The translations under genes and the position numbers were made by a program. From positions 682,001 to 746,000 of the forward strand of contig NZ_CP033324.1 in the NCBI RefSeq assembly GCF_003710085.1: a DNA stretch of 64,000 bases, read 5' to 3'. Source of the DNA: Nocardioides pantholopis (GTDB taxonomy: Bacteria; Actinomycetota; Actinomycetes; Propionibacteriales; Nocardioidaceae). The number at the start of each line of letters is the position of its first letter. Within the stretch, counting starts at the first letter, position 1. A model generated the notes under the pieces. The model had not been told where the DNA came from and searched no databases. It saw only the letters and a list, made by a program, of their open reading frames with translations. Shown here in pieces: positions 17,522 through 25,370 of this stretch.

Positions 17522-18700
17522 GTGAGTCGCGACGAGGCGTGGAACGTCTTCCTCGAGGGCGACAACCTCGACGTCCTGCCCCGGCTGGCGCAGCTCAGCG
17601 GCGACTCCCGACCCGTCGACCTGGTCTACATCGACCCGCCGTACAACACCGGCAACGACTTCGCCTACCGCGACAAGGTCGCGCGCGGTGCCGGGGTCAG
17701 CCGGCACCAGGCGTGGGTGGCGATGATGCGGCCCCGGCTCGAGGCGGCGCGCGAGGTGCTCGCCGAGACCGGCGCGATCTTCGTCAGCATCGACGACAAC
17801 GAGGCGGCGCACCTGCGGCTGCTGATGGACGAGGTGTACGGCGAGGCGCAGTTCCTCGCCCAGATCGTGGTCAACCTCAACCCCAAGGGCCGCCAGCTCG
17901 GGCGCGGCTTCGCGACCAGCCACGAGTACCTGCTGGTCTACGCCCGCGACGCCCGGCGCTGCGTCCTCGACGCCAGCAGCACCGAGGCCGTCAACGAGCG
18001 GGACTTCCCACTGACCGCCCCGGACGGCCGCCGCTACCGGCACCTGCCGCTGCGCAACACCAACAAGAAGTTCAACCCGACCACCGCCCGCACGCTGCAC
18101 TTCCCGGTGTGGGGCGACCCGCGGTCCGGGACCGTCCGCACCGCGGACTTCCCGGGCGCCGTCGAGATCGCCCCGGTCTTCGGCGACGGGACCCCGGCGG
18201 TGTGGCGGTGGAGCCGGCCGCTGATCGAGGAGCGCCCCGGCGACCTGGTCTGCCGCGTCGTCCAGGGGCGCCAGGGGGAGCGGGTCGACGTCTACCAGCG
18301 CGACTGGCTGCACGAGGGCCGGCGCAAGAAGCTGCGCACGATCTGGCTCGCCGAGGAGGTCGGGAGCACCGACACCGCCGTCGCCGAGCTCAAGGAGATC
18401 CTCGGCCACGTCTTCGAGTCCCCGAAGCCCACGGGTCTGCTGCGCCGGATCCTGCAGACCATGCCCGACGACGTCCGGGTCCTCGACTTCTTCGCCGGGA
18501 GCGGCACCACCGGCCACGCGGTGGCCCTGCAGAACGCCGCCGACGGCGGCACCCGCCGGTGCGTCAGCATCAACTCCGCGGAGCCCACCCGGATCGGCTC
18601 CAACGCCCAGCTGGCCGGCTACGCGACCGTCGCCGACATCACCCGGGCGCGGCTGCGGGCCGTCGCCGAGCGGGTCGGCGGGGGACTGCTCGAACCCTGA
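17522..18700 (+). CDS. solitary DNA methyltransferase, type III Mod-like (beta class)
   Basis: A 392-residue DNA amino-methyltransferase (N6-adenine or N4-cytosine). Motif IV DPPYNTGNDF (38-47) precedes motif I FAGSGTT (324-330), the beta-class order shared by type III Mod subunits. The region between them (about 100-300) should carry target recognition. It is shorter than many Mod proteins, and no res helicase or other nuclease gene is adjacent, so it is an orphan methylase. The GTG start has a TAAGGT -10 box (17510-17515) 6 bases upstream. It lies next to the lower-GC patch and repeat, in keeping with an acquired segment. Confidence 0.88.
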   Translation: MSRDEAWNVFLEGDNLDVLPRLAQLSGDSRPVDLVYIDPPYNTGNDFAYRDKVARGAGVSRHQAWVAMMRPRLEAAREVLAETGAIFVSIDDNEAAHLRLLMDEVYGEAQFLAQIVVNLNPKGRQLGRGFATSHEYLLVYARDARRCVLDASSTEAVNERDFPLTAPDGRRYRHLPLRNTNKKFNPTTARTLHFPVWGDPRSGTVRTADFPGAVEIAPVFGDGTPAVWRWSRPLIEERPGDLVCRVVQGRQGERVDVYQRDWLHEGRRKKLRTIWLAEEVGSTDTAVAELKEILGHVFESPKPTGLLRRILQTMPDDVRVLDFFAGSGTTGHAVALQNAADGGTRRCVSINSAEPTRIGSNAQLAGYATVADITRARLRAVAERVGGGLLEP

Positions 18701-18852
18701 GCACGCCGGCCCGCGCCGCCTACCGTCCACAGGCGGGGATCCGGGCGTGCTCCTCCCCAGGCCCGGCGGTGGCGGCCGTCGGCCGTCGGGGCGCGTTCCT
18801 AGCGTCGCGGATGCGTCGGACCCGCCGGCGCGTCGATGCCAGGGAGCGCCCC

Positions 18853-19200
18853 ATGTCCGTCCCCTCCTCCAAGATCCTCGTCCTGCTCGCCGTGCTGGTC
18901 TCCGCACTGCTCCTGGTGCCGCTCGGCCTGCTGGTCCTCGGTCCGCCCGGCGCCGCCGGAAGTCTCCGGGCCCCGGCCGGTGACACGATCGTGGACGTCA
19001 CCGGCGACGCCGAGAACGGCTTCGAGATCCACCGCTACGACGGCTCCGCGCTGTTTCCCCCGACCCGGTCCGAGGCGGTCGGCGAGTGCGGCGAGTACGA
19101 CGCCCGCGTGGCCCGGGTGCGCTGTCGCACGGAGGTGCGGATCTGGTACCGCGACCTCGCCGACCTCCGGCAGGCGCTGGAGTGGTCCCATGCCGACTGA
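18853..19200 (+). CDS. small membrane-anchored hypothetical protein
   Basis: A 115-residue protein with one N-terminal transmembrane helix (about 8-31) and a soluble C-terminal domain (about 45-115) containing two cysteines (GECGEYD...RVRCRTEV) that could pair outside the cell. No named family is recognised. AGGGAG lies 7 bases before the ATG. The 152 bases between the methyltransferase and this gene show no other feature. Confidence 0.6.
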   Translation: MSVPSSKILVLLAVLVSALLLVPLGLLVLGPPGAAGSLRAPAGDTIVDVTGDAENGFEIHRYDGSALFPPTRSEAVGECGEYDARVARVRCRTEVRIWYRDLADLRQALEWSHAD

Positions 19201-19241
19201 GCCGGGTCCGCACGACCCGGAGACTCTGGCACGATTCAGCC

Positions 19242-20342
19242 ATGGAAGAGGGGCCATTCGACCGCGCCGTCACCCGCGGCCGGACGTCGGTCCGATTCCG
19301 GCTCAAGCGGCTCGCGTCGAAACGCTGGCAGATCGGCCAGGCCGCGGTCGCCGCCGGCCTGGCGTGGTTCATCGCCGCCGACATCTTCGGCCACGAGATC
19401 CCGTTCCTCGCCTCCACCGCGGCCCTCCTGGGCCTCGGCACCACCTACGGCCAACGGCTGCGGCGGGTCGCGGAGATCACGATCGGCGTCGCGATCGGCG
19501 TCTTCATCGCCGACCTCTTCGTGCTGGAGTTCGGCTCCGGCGGGTGGCAGATCCTGGTGATCGTGGCGCTGTCGATGTCGGCCGCGTTCCTGCTCGACGG
19601 CGGCCAGCTCTTCGTCAACCAGGCGGCGATCCAGGGCATTGTGGTCAGCGCGCTGCTACCCGAGCCCGGGCAGGCCTTCACCCGCTGGACCGACGCGGTG
19701 ATCGGCGGCTGCGTGGCGCTGGCCGCCGCGACGCTGGTGCCGGCCGCTCCGCTGCGCCGGCCCCGGGAGCAGGCGGCGGTGGTGATGCGCAAGATCGCCA
19801 CGCTGCTGCGCACCGCCGGGCAGGTGATGGAGGACGGCGAGGTCGAGAAGGCGCTCGACCTGCTCGCCGACGCGCGCGCCACCGACCACCTGATCCGCGA
19901 GCTCCAGGACGCCGCCGACGAGGGCATGTCGGTGGTGGCGTCCTCCCCCTTCCGACATCGACACCGACGCAGCGTGCGACGGATGGCCGACCTCGTCGAC
20001 CCGCTGGACAGAGCCCTGCGCAGCACCCGCGTCCTGGTCCGGCAGACGGCGGTCGCGGCCTACCACCGCCGGCCGGTGCCGTCGTCGTACTCCCGGATCG
20101 CCCTGGACCTGGCCGACGCCGCCGAGCTCGTGGCCAACGAGCTCGCGGCCGACCGGATGGCGGTTGCCGCCCGGCCCGCGCTGATGGAGATCGGAGCGGC
20201 CACCGGCCACGTCGAGCGGGCCTCGGAGATGACCGCCGAGGGCATCCTGCTGCAGCTGCGCTCGGTCGTGGTCGACCTGCTGCTGCTCTCCGGCCTGAGC
20301 CAGGCCGAGTCCTCCGACGCCCTGCCACCGACACCGCGATGA
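19242..20342 (+). CDS. FUSC/aromatic-acid-exporter-like membrane protein
   Basis: A 366-residue protein with a basic N-terminus, a membrane half of about five to six helices (residues 28-170; for example ITIGVAIGVFIADLFVL and LVIVALSMSAAFLL), and a soluble helical C-terminal half. This matches the FUSC (fusaric acid resistance-like)/aromatic acid exporter group, thought to export small aromatic or toxic compounds; the substrate is unknown. Its stop codon overlaps the ATG of the DNA polymerase gene downstream (ATGA), so they are co-translated although no functional link is obvious. Confidence 0.78.
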   Translation: MEEGPFDRAVTRGRTSVRFRLKRLASKRWQIGQAAVAAGLAWFIAADIFGHEIPFLASTAALLGLGTTYGQRLRRVAEITIGVAIGVFIADLFVLEFGSGGWQILVIVALSMSAAFLLDGGQLFVNQAAIQGIVVSALLPEPGQAFTRWTDAVIGGCVALAAATLVPAAPLRRPREQAAVVMRKIATLLRTAGQVMEDGEVEKALDLLADARATDHLIRELQDAADEGMSVVASSPFRHRHRRSVRRMADLVDPLDRALRSTRVLVRQTAVAAYHRRPVPSSYSRIALDLADAAELVANELAADRMAVAARPALMEIGAATGHVERASEMTAEGILLQLRSVVVDLLLLSGLSQAESSDALPPTPR

Positions 20343-21415
20343 CCTGGGTCCTGCACGTCGACCTCGACCAGTTCGTCGCGGCGGTCGAGGTGCTCCGGCG
20401 CCCCGAGCTCGCCGGCCTGCCGGTGGTCGTCGGCGGTCGCGGGGACCCCACGGAGCGCGGTGTCGTCTCGACGGCCTCCTACGAGGCGCGGGCCTTCGGG
20501 GTCGGGTCCGGGATGCCGCTGCGGGTCGCGGCGCGCAAGTGCCCCGACGCGGTCTTCCTGCCCGTGGACGCCGCCGCGTACGACGCCGCCTCGGTGCAGG
20601 TGATGGAGACCCTGCGCGGTCTGCGCTGGGGTGACGCGGACCCGGTCGTGGAGGTGCTCGGCTGGGACGAGGCGTTCGTCGCCGTCCCGGGGCTCGGCGA
20701 CCGGGGCCCGGGCGACCCGCAGGCGTACGCCGACCGGCTGCGCGCGGAGGTGCTGGCCGCCACCCGGCTGCACTGCTCGGTCGGCATCGGCGACAACAAG
20801 CTGCGCGCCAAGATCGCCACGGACCTCGGCAAGCCCCGGGGGACCTTCACGCTGACCGAGCAGAATTGGTTCGAGGTGATGGGGGACCGGCCCACCGACG
20901 CGCTGTGGGGGATCGGCCGCAAGACCGCGGCGAAGCTCGCCGCGCTGGGGTTGGAGACCGTCGCCCAGCTGGCCGCAGCCGACGCCGGGATGCTCGCCGC
21001 TGAGCTCGGCCCGACGATGGGGCCGTGGTACCACCGCCTCGGCCGCGGGGTCGACACCTCGCCGGTCGACGCCACCGCCTGGGTGCCGCGGGCGCACGGG
21101 CGCGAGACCACCTTCCAGACCGACCTCGAGGACCGGGGCCGGATCGAGGCCGAGGTGCGGGCCCTGACCCGCCGGGTGCTGGCCGACATCGACGCCGAGG
21201 GCCGGCCGGCGGCCCGGGTCGCGCTCAAGGTCCGCTTCCGGCCGTTCACGACTCTCACCCGTAGCCGCACCCTGCCGGCTGCGACCAACGACGCGGCGGT
21301 CCTCGAGGAGACCGCGGTCGAGCTGCTGGACCGGTTCGAGGCGATGGCCGCCGAGCGCCCGGTGCGCCTGCTCGGCGTACGCCTGGAGATGGTGCCGCCC
21401 GAGGGCGGCTACTGA
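20339..21415 (+). CDS. Y-family DNA polymerase IV, DinB2-like
   Basis: A 358-residue translesion polymerase. Palm residues D8 (HVDLDQF) and D110/E111 (GWDEAF) supply the metal ligands. The helix-hairpin-helix/thumb segment DALWGIGRKTAAKLAALGL is present. The position of the steric gate, F13 in Escherichia coli DinB, holds V13 (DQFVAAVE). Mycobacterial DinB2 has a leucine there and readily uses ribonucleotides; overall sequence also resembles DinB2 from memory (HVDLDQF, WFEVMGDRPTDALWG). Low sugar discrimination is therefore predicted. The protein ends soon after the little finger, with no clear beta-clamp-binding tail. Confidence 0.93.
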   Translation: MTWVLHVDLDQFVAAVEVLRRPELAGLPVVVGGRGDPTERGVVSTASYEARAFGVGSGMPLRVAARKCPDAVFLPVDAAAYDAASVQVMETLRGLRWGDADPVVEVLGWDEAFVAVPGLGDRGPGDPQAYADRLRAEVLAATRLHCSVGIGDNKLRAKIATDLGKPRGTFTLTEQNWFEVMGDRPTDALWGIGRKTAAKLAALGLETVAQLAAADAGMLAAELGPTMGPWYHRLGRGVDTSPVDATAWVPRAHGRETTFQTDLEDRGRIEAEVRALTRRVLADIDAEGRPAARVALKVRFRPFTTLTRSRTLPAATNDAAVLEETAVELLDRFEAMAAERPVRLLGVRLEMVPPEGGY

Positions 21416-21431
21416 GCTCGAGCCGGCTCAG
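21412..21431. terminator. small bidirectional hairpin with both stop codons
   Basis: CTGAGC (21412-21417) and GCTCAG (21426-21431) pair around an 8-base loop. The TGA of dinB and the complement of the next gene's TGA form part of the two arms. Confidence 0.45.
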
Positions 21432-22561
21432 CCGTCCAGGCCGGCCCGCAGCTCGCGGACCACCGAGTCCACGACGGCGACCAGGTCGCCGCCCGACTCC
21501 GCCGCGATCGCCCGCTGGCGCTGGTAGGACGCGCCCCGGGCCGGGATCGCGCGGACGGCGTCCAGCTCGGCCGAGCACCCCAGGCGCTCCGCCACCGGCT
21601 CCAGCCGCACCAGCAGATCGGCGAGGTCCTCGGTGATCAGCCGCTCGTTGGACTCGGCGTCGAGGATCACGATCGCGTCCAGCCCGTAGCGCGCCGCGCG
21701 CCACTTGTTCTCCTGCACGTGCCACGGCGGCATCGTCGGCAGTTCCTCGCCCGCCGCCAGGCGGGTGTCGAGGTCGACGACCAGGCAGTGCATGAGCGCG
21801 ACCAGCGCCTCGAGGTCGGCGAGGCTGGAGACGCCGTCGCAGATCCTGTTCTCCAGGGTGCCCAGGTGGGTGGCCGGGCGCAGGTCCCACCGGATCTCGG
21901 AGAGGTCGTCGATCACCCCGGTGGTGAGCTGGTCCTGGGCGAAGGCCTCGAACTCCGACCAGTGCCGGAACTGGAAGGGCAGGCCCGCGGTCGGCAGCTG
22001 CTGGAACATCAGGGCGCGGTTCGAGGCGTAGCCGGTGTCCACACCCGCCCAGATCGGCGAGGACGCGGAGAGCGCCTGCAGGTGCGGGTAGTAGTTGAGG
22101 AGCGCCGAGAGGACCGGCAGCACCCGGTCCTTCTCGGGCAGCCCGACGTGGACGTGGACGCCCCAGATCAGCATCTGCCGGCCCCACCACTGGGTGCGGT
22201 CGATCAGCTCCCGGTAGCGGTGGCCCTCGGTGAGCTGCTGCCCGGTCCAGGACGCGAACGGGTGGGTGCCGGCGCCGTACAGGTCGATGTCGAGCTCGTC
22301 GGCGGCCGGGACCACCGCCGCGAGGGTCTGGCGCAGGTCGGCCATCGCCTCCCCGACCGTGTGGCACACGGCGGTGACGATCTCGACGGTGTTGCGCAGC
22401 AGCTCCTGGTGCAGCCGGTCCTGGTCTGGCAGCCGGGGCCGAGCCCGGGCGAACAGGTGCGAGGCGTCGTTGCGCAGATCACGGGTACGCCGGTCCACCA
22501 GCGCCAGCTCCCACTCGACACCGAGCGTGGGCTCGGGGGACCCCCGAAAGTCGATGCGCAC
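21428..22561 (-). CDS. carboxylate-amine ligase, glutamate-cysteine ligase GCS2 family (YbdK-like)
   Basis: A 377-residue ATP-grasp-like ligase of the GCS2/YbdK family that joins a carboxylate to an amine, often glutamate to cysteine or another amine. The N-terminal GVEWELALVD (14-23), VHVHVGLPEKD and the central GTLENRICDG segments are hallmarks. Whether it makes gamma-glutamylcysteine is not shown; actinobacteria use mycothiol, and ergothioneine EgtA is a related but different protein. The start is taken as GTG (VRIDFRG), where the family normally begins; there is no good ribosome site. Confidence 0.85.
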   Translation of the reverse strand: MRIDFRGSPEPTLGVEWELALVDRRTRDLRNDASHLFARARPRLPDQDRLHQELLRNTVEIVTAVCHTVGEAMADLRQTLAAVVPAADELDIDLYGAGTHPFASWTGQQLTEGHRYRELIDRTQWWGRQMLIWGVHVHVGLPEKDRVLPVLSALLNYYPHLQALSASSPIWAGVDTGYASNRALMFQQLPTAGLPFQFRHWSEFEAFAQDQLTTGVIDDLSEIRWDLRPATHLGTLENRICDGVSSLADLEALVALMHCLVVDLDTRLAAGEELPTMPPWHVQENKWRAARYGLDAIVILDAESNERLITEDLADLLVRLEPVAERLGCSAELDAVRAIPARGASYQRQRAIAAESGGDLVAVVDSVVRELRAGLDG

Positions 22562-22648
22562 GGGGCACAGCGAACCACACGGCCGGTCGCGCGCAGCGCC
22601 CGGACGCCGCTTTTCCGATCCGGCCCGGACCTCTGGGACCATCGCCGC

Positions 22649-23985
22649 ATGCTGGACACGCGCGAGGTGAACCTGACCCTGGACTTCTGCCTGCGGGTCG
22701 GCGAGCTGCTGCTGTCCTCGGGGGCCGGAGCCGCGGACGTGGCAGCCACGATGCAGCTGGTCTCGCGCCACCTCGGACTGCGCAACGCCGACATCGACGT
22801 CACGTTCACGTCGCTGTCGATGAGTCACCAGCCCACCCCGAGGACCCGGCGATCCTGGCCACCCGGCTGGTCAAGCAGCGCACCATCGACTACGAGCACC
22901 TGACCCGCGTGGACCACCTGGTCCGCGCCGTCGTACTGGACGAGGTGGACCTCAAGGAGGCCCGCACCGAGCTGGCGCGGATCACCTCCTCGGGCCACAT
23001 CCGGCCGCGGTGGGCGGTCACCCTCGGCTGGGGCGCGATGTGCGCCGGCGTCGCCCTGCAGCTCGGTGGCGACCTGCTGGTCGTGGGCCTGGCCTTCGTC
23101 GCGGCGGTCCTCATCGACCGTCTCCAGCAGCGGCTCTCGCGGCAGCGCCTCCCGGTCTTCTACCAGCAGGTCGCCGGCGGCGGTCTCGCCACGCTGATCG
23201 CGCTCCTCGCCGCGCTGACCCCGCTCGACGTGAACGTGTCGCTGGTCGTGACCGCCAACATCGTCATGCTGCTGGCCGGCATCGGCTTCATGGGCGCGCT
23301 CCAGGACGCGCTCAGCGGCTTCTACATCACCGGCACCGCCCGGCTCACCGAGGCGATCCTGGCCACCGCCGGGATCATCGGCGGGGTCAGCGGCGGCCTC
23401 GCGGTCGCCGATGTGCTCTCGGTGCGGATCCCGCCCTTGGACCCCGGGCGCGGCGACCTGCAGAGCTTCGGCATGCTGATGGTGGGCGCCGCGGTGTGCG
23501 CCGCGGCCTTCGCCTACTCCTCCTACGCCCCGGGACGCATCATCGCCCCGGTCGCGGTGGTGGCGGCCGCGGCCATCGCGATCTCCCAGTCGATCGCGCT
23601 GCCGGGGATCGGGCGCACCTGGTCGGTGGCGATGGCTGCCCTGTTCGTGGGTCTGGTCGCGTTCTCGGTCGCGGGCCGGATGCGGGTGCCGCCGCTGATC
23701 GTGGTGGTCTCGGCCGTCGTGCCGATGCTGCCGGGGCTCTCGATCTACCGGGGCCTGACCCTGCTCGCCGAGGGCGGTCCCGGCGACACCTCCGCAGGCC
23801 TGCTCGCCATGGTCACGGCCGCCTCGGTCGCGATCGCGCTCGCGGCGGGCGTGATCCTCGGTGAGTACGTCGCCCAGCCGCTGAAGCGGGAGGCCCGACG
23901 CGTCGAGTCGCGACTGGCCGGCCCGCGGCTGGTGGGTCCGCTGCGCACCCGCACCCGCAGCCGGCGCCGCCGTGAGCGCCACTGA
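22649..23985 (+). pseudogene. thrE: ThrE-type threonine/serine exporter, interrupted by a frameshift
   Basis: Two reading frames together encode one ThrE-like exporter of about 445 residues. The first (22649 to about 22837) starts MLDTREVNLTLDFCLRVGELL and reaches FTSLSMSHQP. The second continues with PEDPAILATRLVKQRTIDYEHLTRVDHL and all ten or so membrane helices through 23985. The join falls in the C4 run at 22836-22839, where one extra C would restore the frame. Thus either a one-base deletion or an assembly error is present. No slippery heptamer for programmed frameshifting is seen. ThrE exports threonine and serine in corynebacteria. If real, the break truncates the N-terminal cytoplasmic domain and leaves the membrane part without a proper start. 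Confidence 0.88.
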
Positions 23986-24003
23986 CGGAGCAGCGGCCCG
24001 CGC

Positions 24004-24525
24004 TCAGGCGGGGCGGCGGTCGCGGAGCCGGTCCAGCCAGGCCTGCGCGGTTCCGTCGTACGGCGCCTCGGCGGCCGCGACGGCCCGGTGGACGGCGGCG
24101 CAGGCCTGCTGCGCCATCGACACCACCTCGGCGGGGTAGCCCAGGGTGTCCCGGTGCTCGGCGAACTCGTCCTCGTCGTCGACCCAGACCCGCCCGTCGG
24201 CGTCGCGGATCACGTCGAGGTCCAGGTCGACCGAGCGCAGGACCGGGCCGTCCCACACCGCCGGGGTGGCGATGTCGACGTAGACCAGGCACCAGATGCC
24301 CGGGGCGTGGAAGGTGGGCAGGCACGCGCCCGTCGCGGGCACCAGCGTCACCGAGTCCACCTCCGAGACCAGGTCGAGCCCGGGCCGGGACTGCGGGGTG
24401 CCGGCAGGGAACCCGAGCCACTCGCCGTGCTCGTCGCGGCCCAGCAGGACGCCGTCGAACTCCCAGTGCGGCCGGTCGCCCCACTTGGTCATCACCACCC
24501 GCACGCGCTCGCCCGGGACGGGCAC
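24004..24525 (-). CDS. DUF402 domain-containing protein
   Basis: A 173-residue soluble protein of the DUF402 family, a barrel domain found in nucleoside diphosphate phosphatases and RNase-associated proteins. The diagnostic region DLDLDVIRDADGRVWVDDEDEFAEHRDTLGYP (about 101-131) holds the conserved acidic metal-binding residues. The actual substrate here is unknown. The GTG start is 2 bases after the stop of the SDR gene, so it is the last member of the monooxygenase-SDR-DUF402 operon. It converges with the exporter gene to its left. Confidence 0.82.
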   Translation of the reverse strand: MPVPGERVRVVMTKWGDRPHWEFDGVLLGRDEHGEWLGFPAGTPQSRPGLDLVSEVDSVTLVPATGACLPTFHAPGIWCLVYVDIATPAVWDGPVLRSVDLDLDVIRDADGRVWVDDEDEFAEHRDTLGYPAEVVSMAQQACAAVHRAVAAAEAPYDGTAQAWLDRLRDRRPA

Positions 24526-24527
24526 GG

Positions 24528-25370
24528 CTACACGACAGTGGTCTTCGGCGGCATCACCCTGCGGGAGACCCGCGCGGCGACGTCCTGGAACCGGGAGCCG
24601 AGGAGCCGGCCGAGCTGGTGCAGCGCGTGCGCGTCCGCGCCGATCAGGACCCGGGCCTTGTCGGTGAGGATCCCCTTCACGATGACCTCGGCCGCCTGCT
24701 CCGGGGTGGTCTTGGCCAGCTTCGCGTCGAAGAAGGAGGCGGTCTTGTCCTTGTCCTCCCGGGAGGAGACCCGGGCGTTGCGGGCGATCGCGGTCCGGAT
24801 GCCGCCGGGGTGCACCGCAGTGACGCCGACGCGGTGGCCGGCGGACAGCATCTCCATGCGGATCGCCTCGGTCATCCCGCGGACCCCGAACTTCGTGGCG
24901 TTGTAGATGCTCTGACCCGGCATCGGGACCAGCCCGAAGAGCGAGGAGAGATTGACCAGGTGCCCGTCCCCGGAGGCGATGAGGTGCGGGAGGAACTCCT
25001 TGCTGCCGTGCAGCATCCCGGTCAGGTTGATCCCGATGATCCAGTCGATGTCGTCGTAGTCGAGGTCGACGAAGTCGCCGGCCAGGGCCACGCCGGCGTT
25101 GTTGACCATCACGTTGACCCGGCCGAACTGGCCCACGACTGCCTCGGCGTACGCCGCGAACGCGGCCCGGTCGGCCACGTCGAGCCGGTCGCTGCGGACC
25201 TCGCGGGCCCCGGCGGCCTTGACCAGCTCGACGGTCTCGGCGAGTCCCGCCTCGTCGACGTCGGAGATCGCCAGCAGCGACCCGCGGCCCGCGCAGGCCA
25301 CCGCCAGCGCGCGGCCGATCCCGGAGCCGGCACCGGTGATCACGACCACCTTGGCGTCGAGCGTCTTCAT
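24528..25370 (-). CDS. short-chain dehydrogenase/reductase (SDR)
   Basis: A 280-residue classical SDR. The cofactor motif TGAGSGIG (12-19), NNAG (90-93), catalytic S142 or S143, and YNATK with Y156 and K160 are all present. D37 after the second strand suggests NAD preference. The ATG overlaps the stop of the upstream monooxygenase gene (ATGA). A long C-terminal region ending in SRRVMPPKTTVV may associate with membranes. The pairing of a Baeyer-Villiger-type oxygenase with an SDR often serves ketone or alcohol breakdown, the SDR giving the ketone; that role is inferred. Confidence 0.92.
   Translation of the reverse strand: MKTLDAKVVVITGAGSGIGRALAVACAGRGSLLAISDVDEAGLAETVELVKAAGAREVRSDRLDVADRAAFAAYAEAVVGQFGRVNVMVNNAGVALAGDFVDLDYDDIDWIIGINLTGMLHGSKEFLPHLIASGDGHLVNLSSLFGLVPMPGQSIYNATKFGVRGMTEAIRMEMLSAGHRVGVTAVHPGGIRTAIARNARVSSREDKDKTASFFDAKLAKTTPEQAAEVIVKGILTDKARVLIGADAHALHQLGRLLGSRFQDVAARVSRRVMPPKTTVV

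Noticed and set aside
22836-22845. Programmed -1 ribosomal frameshift in the ThrE gene
   Set aside because: There is no X XXY YYZ slippery site or clear downstream stem-loop; a one-base deletion or sequencing error in a C-run is simpler.
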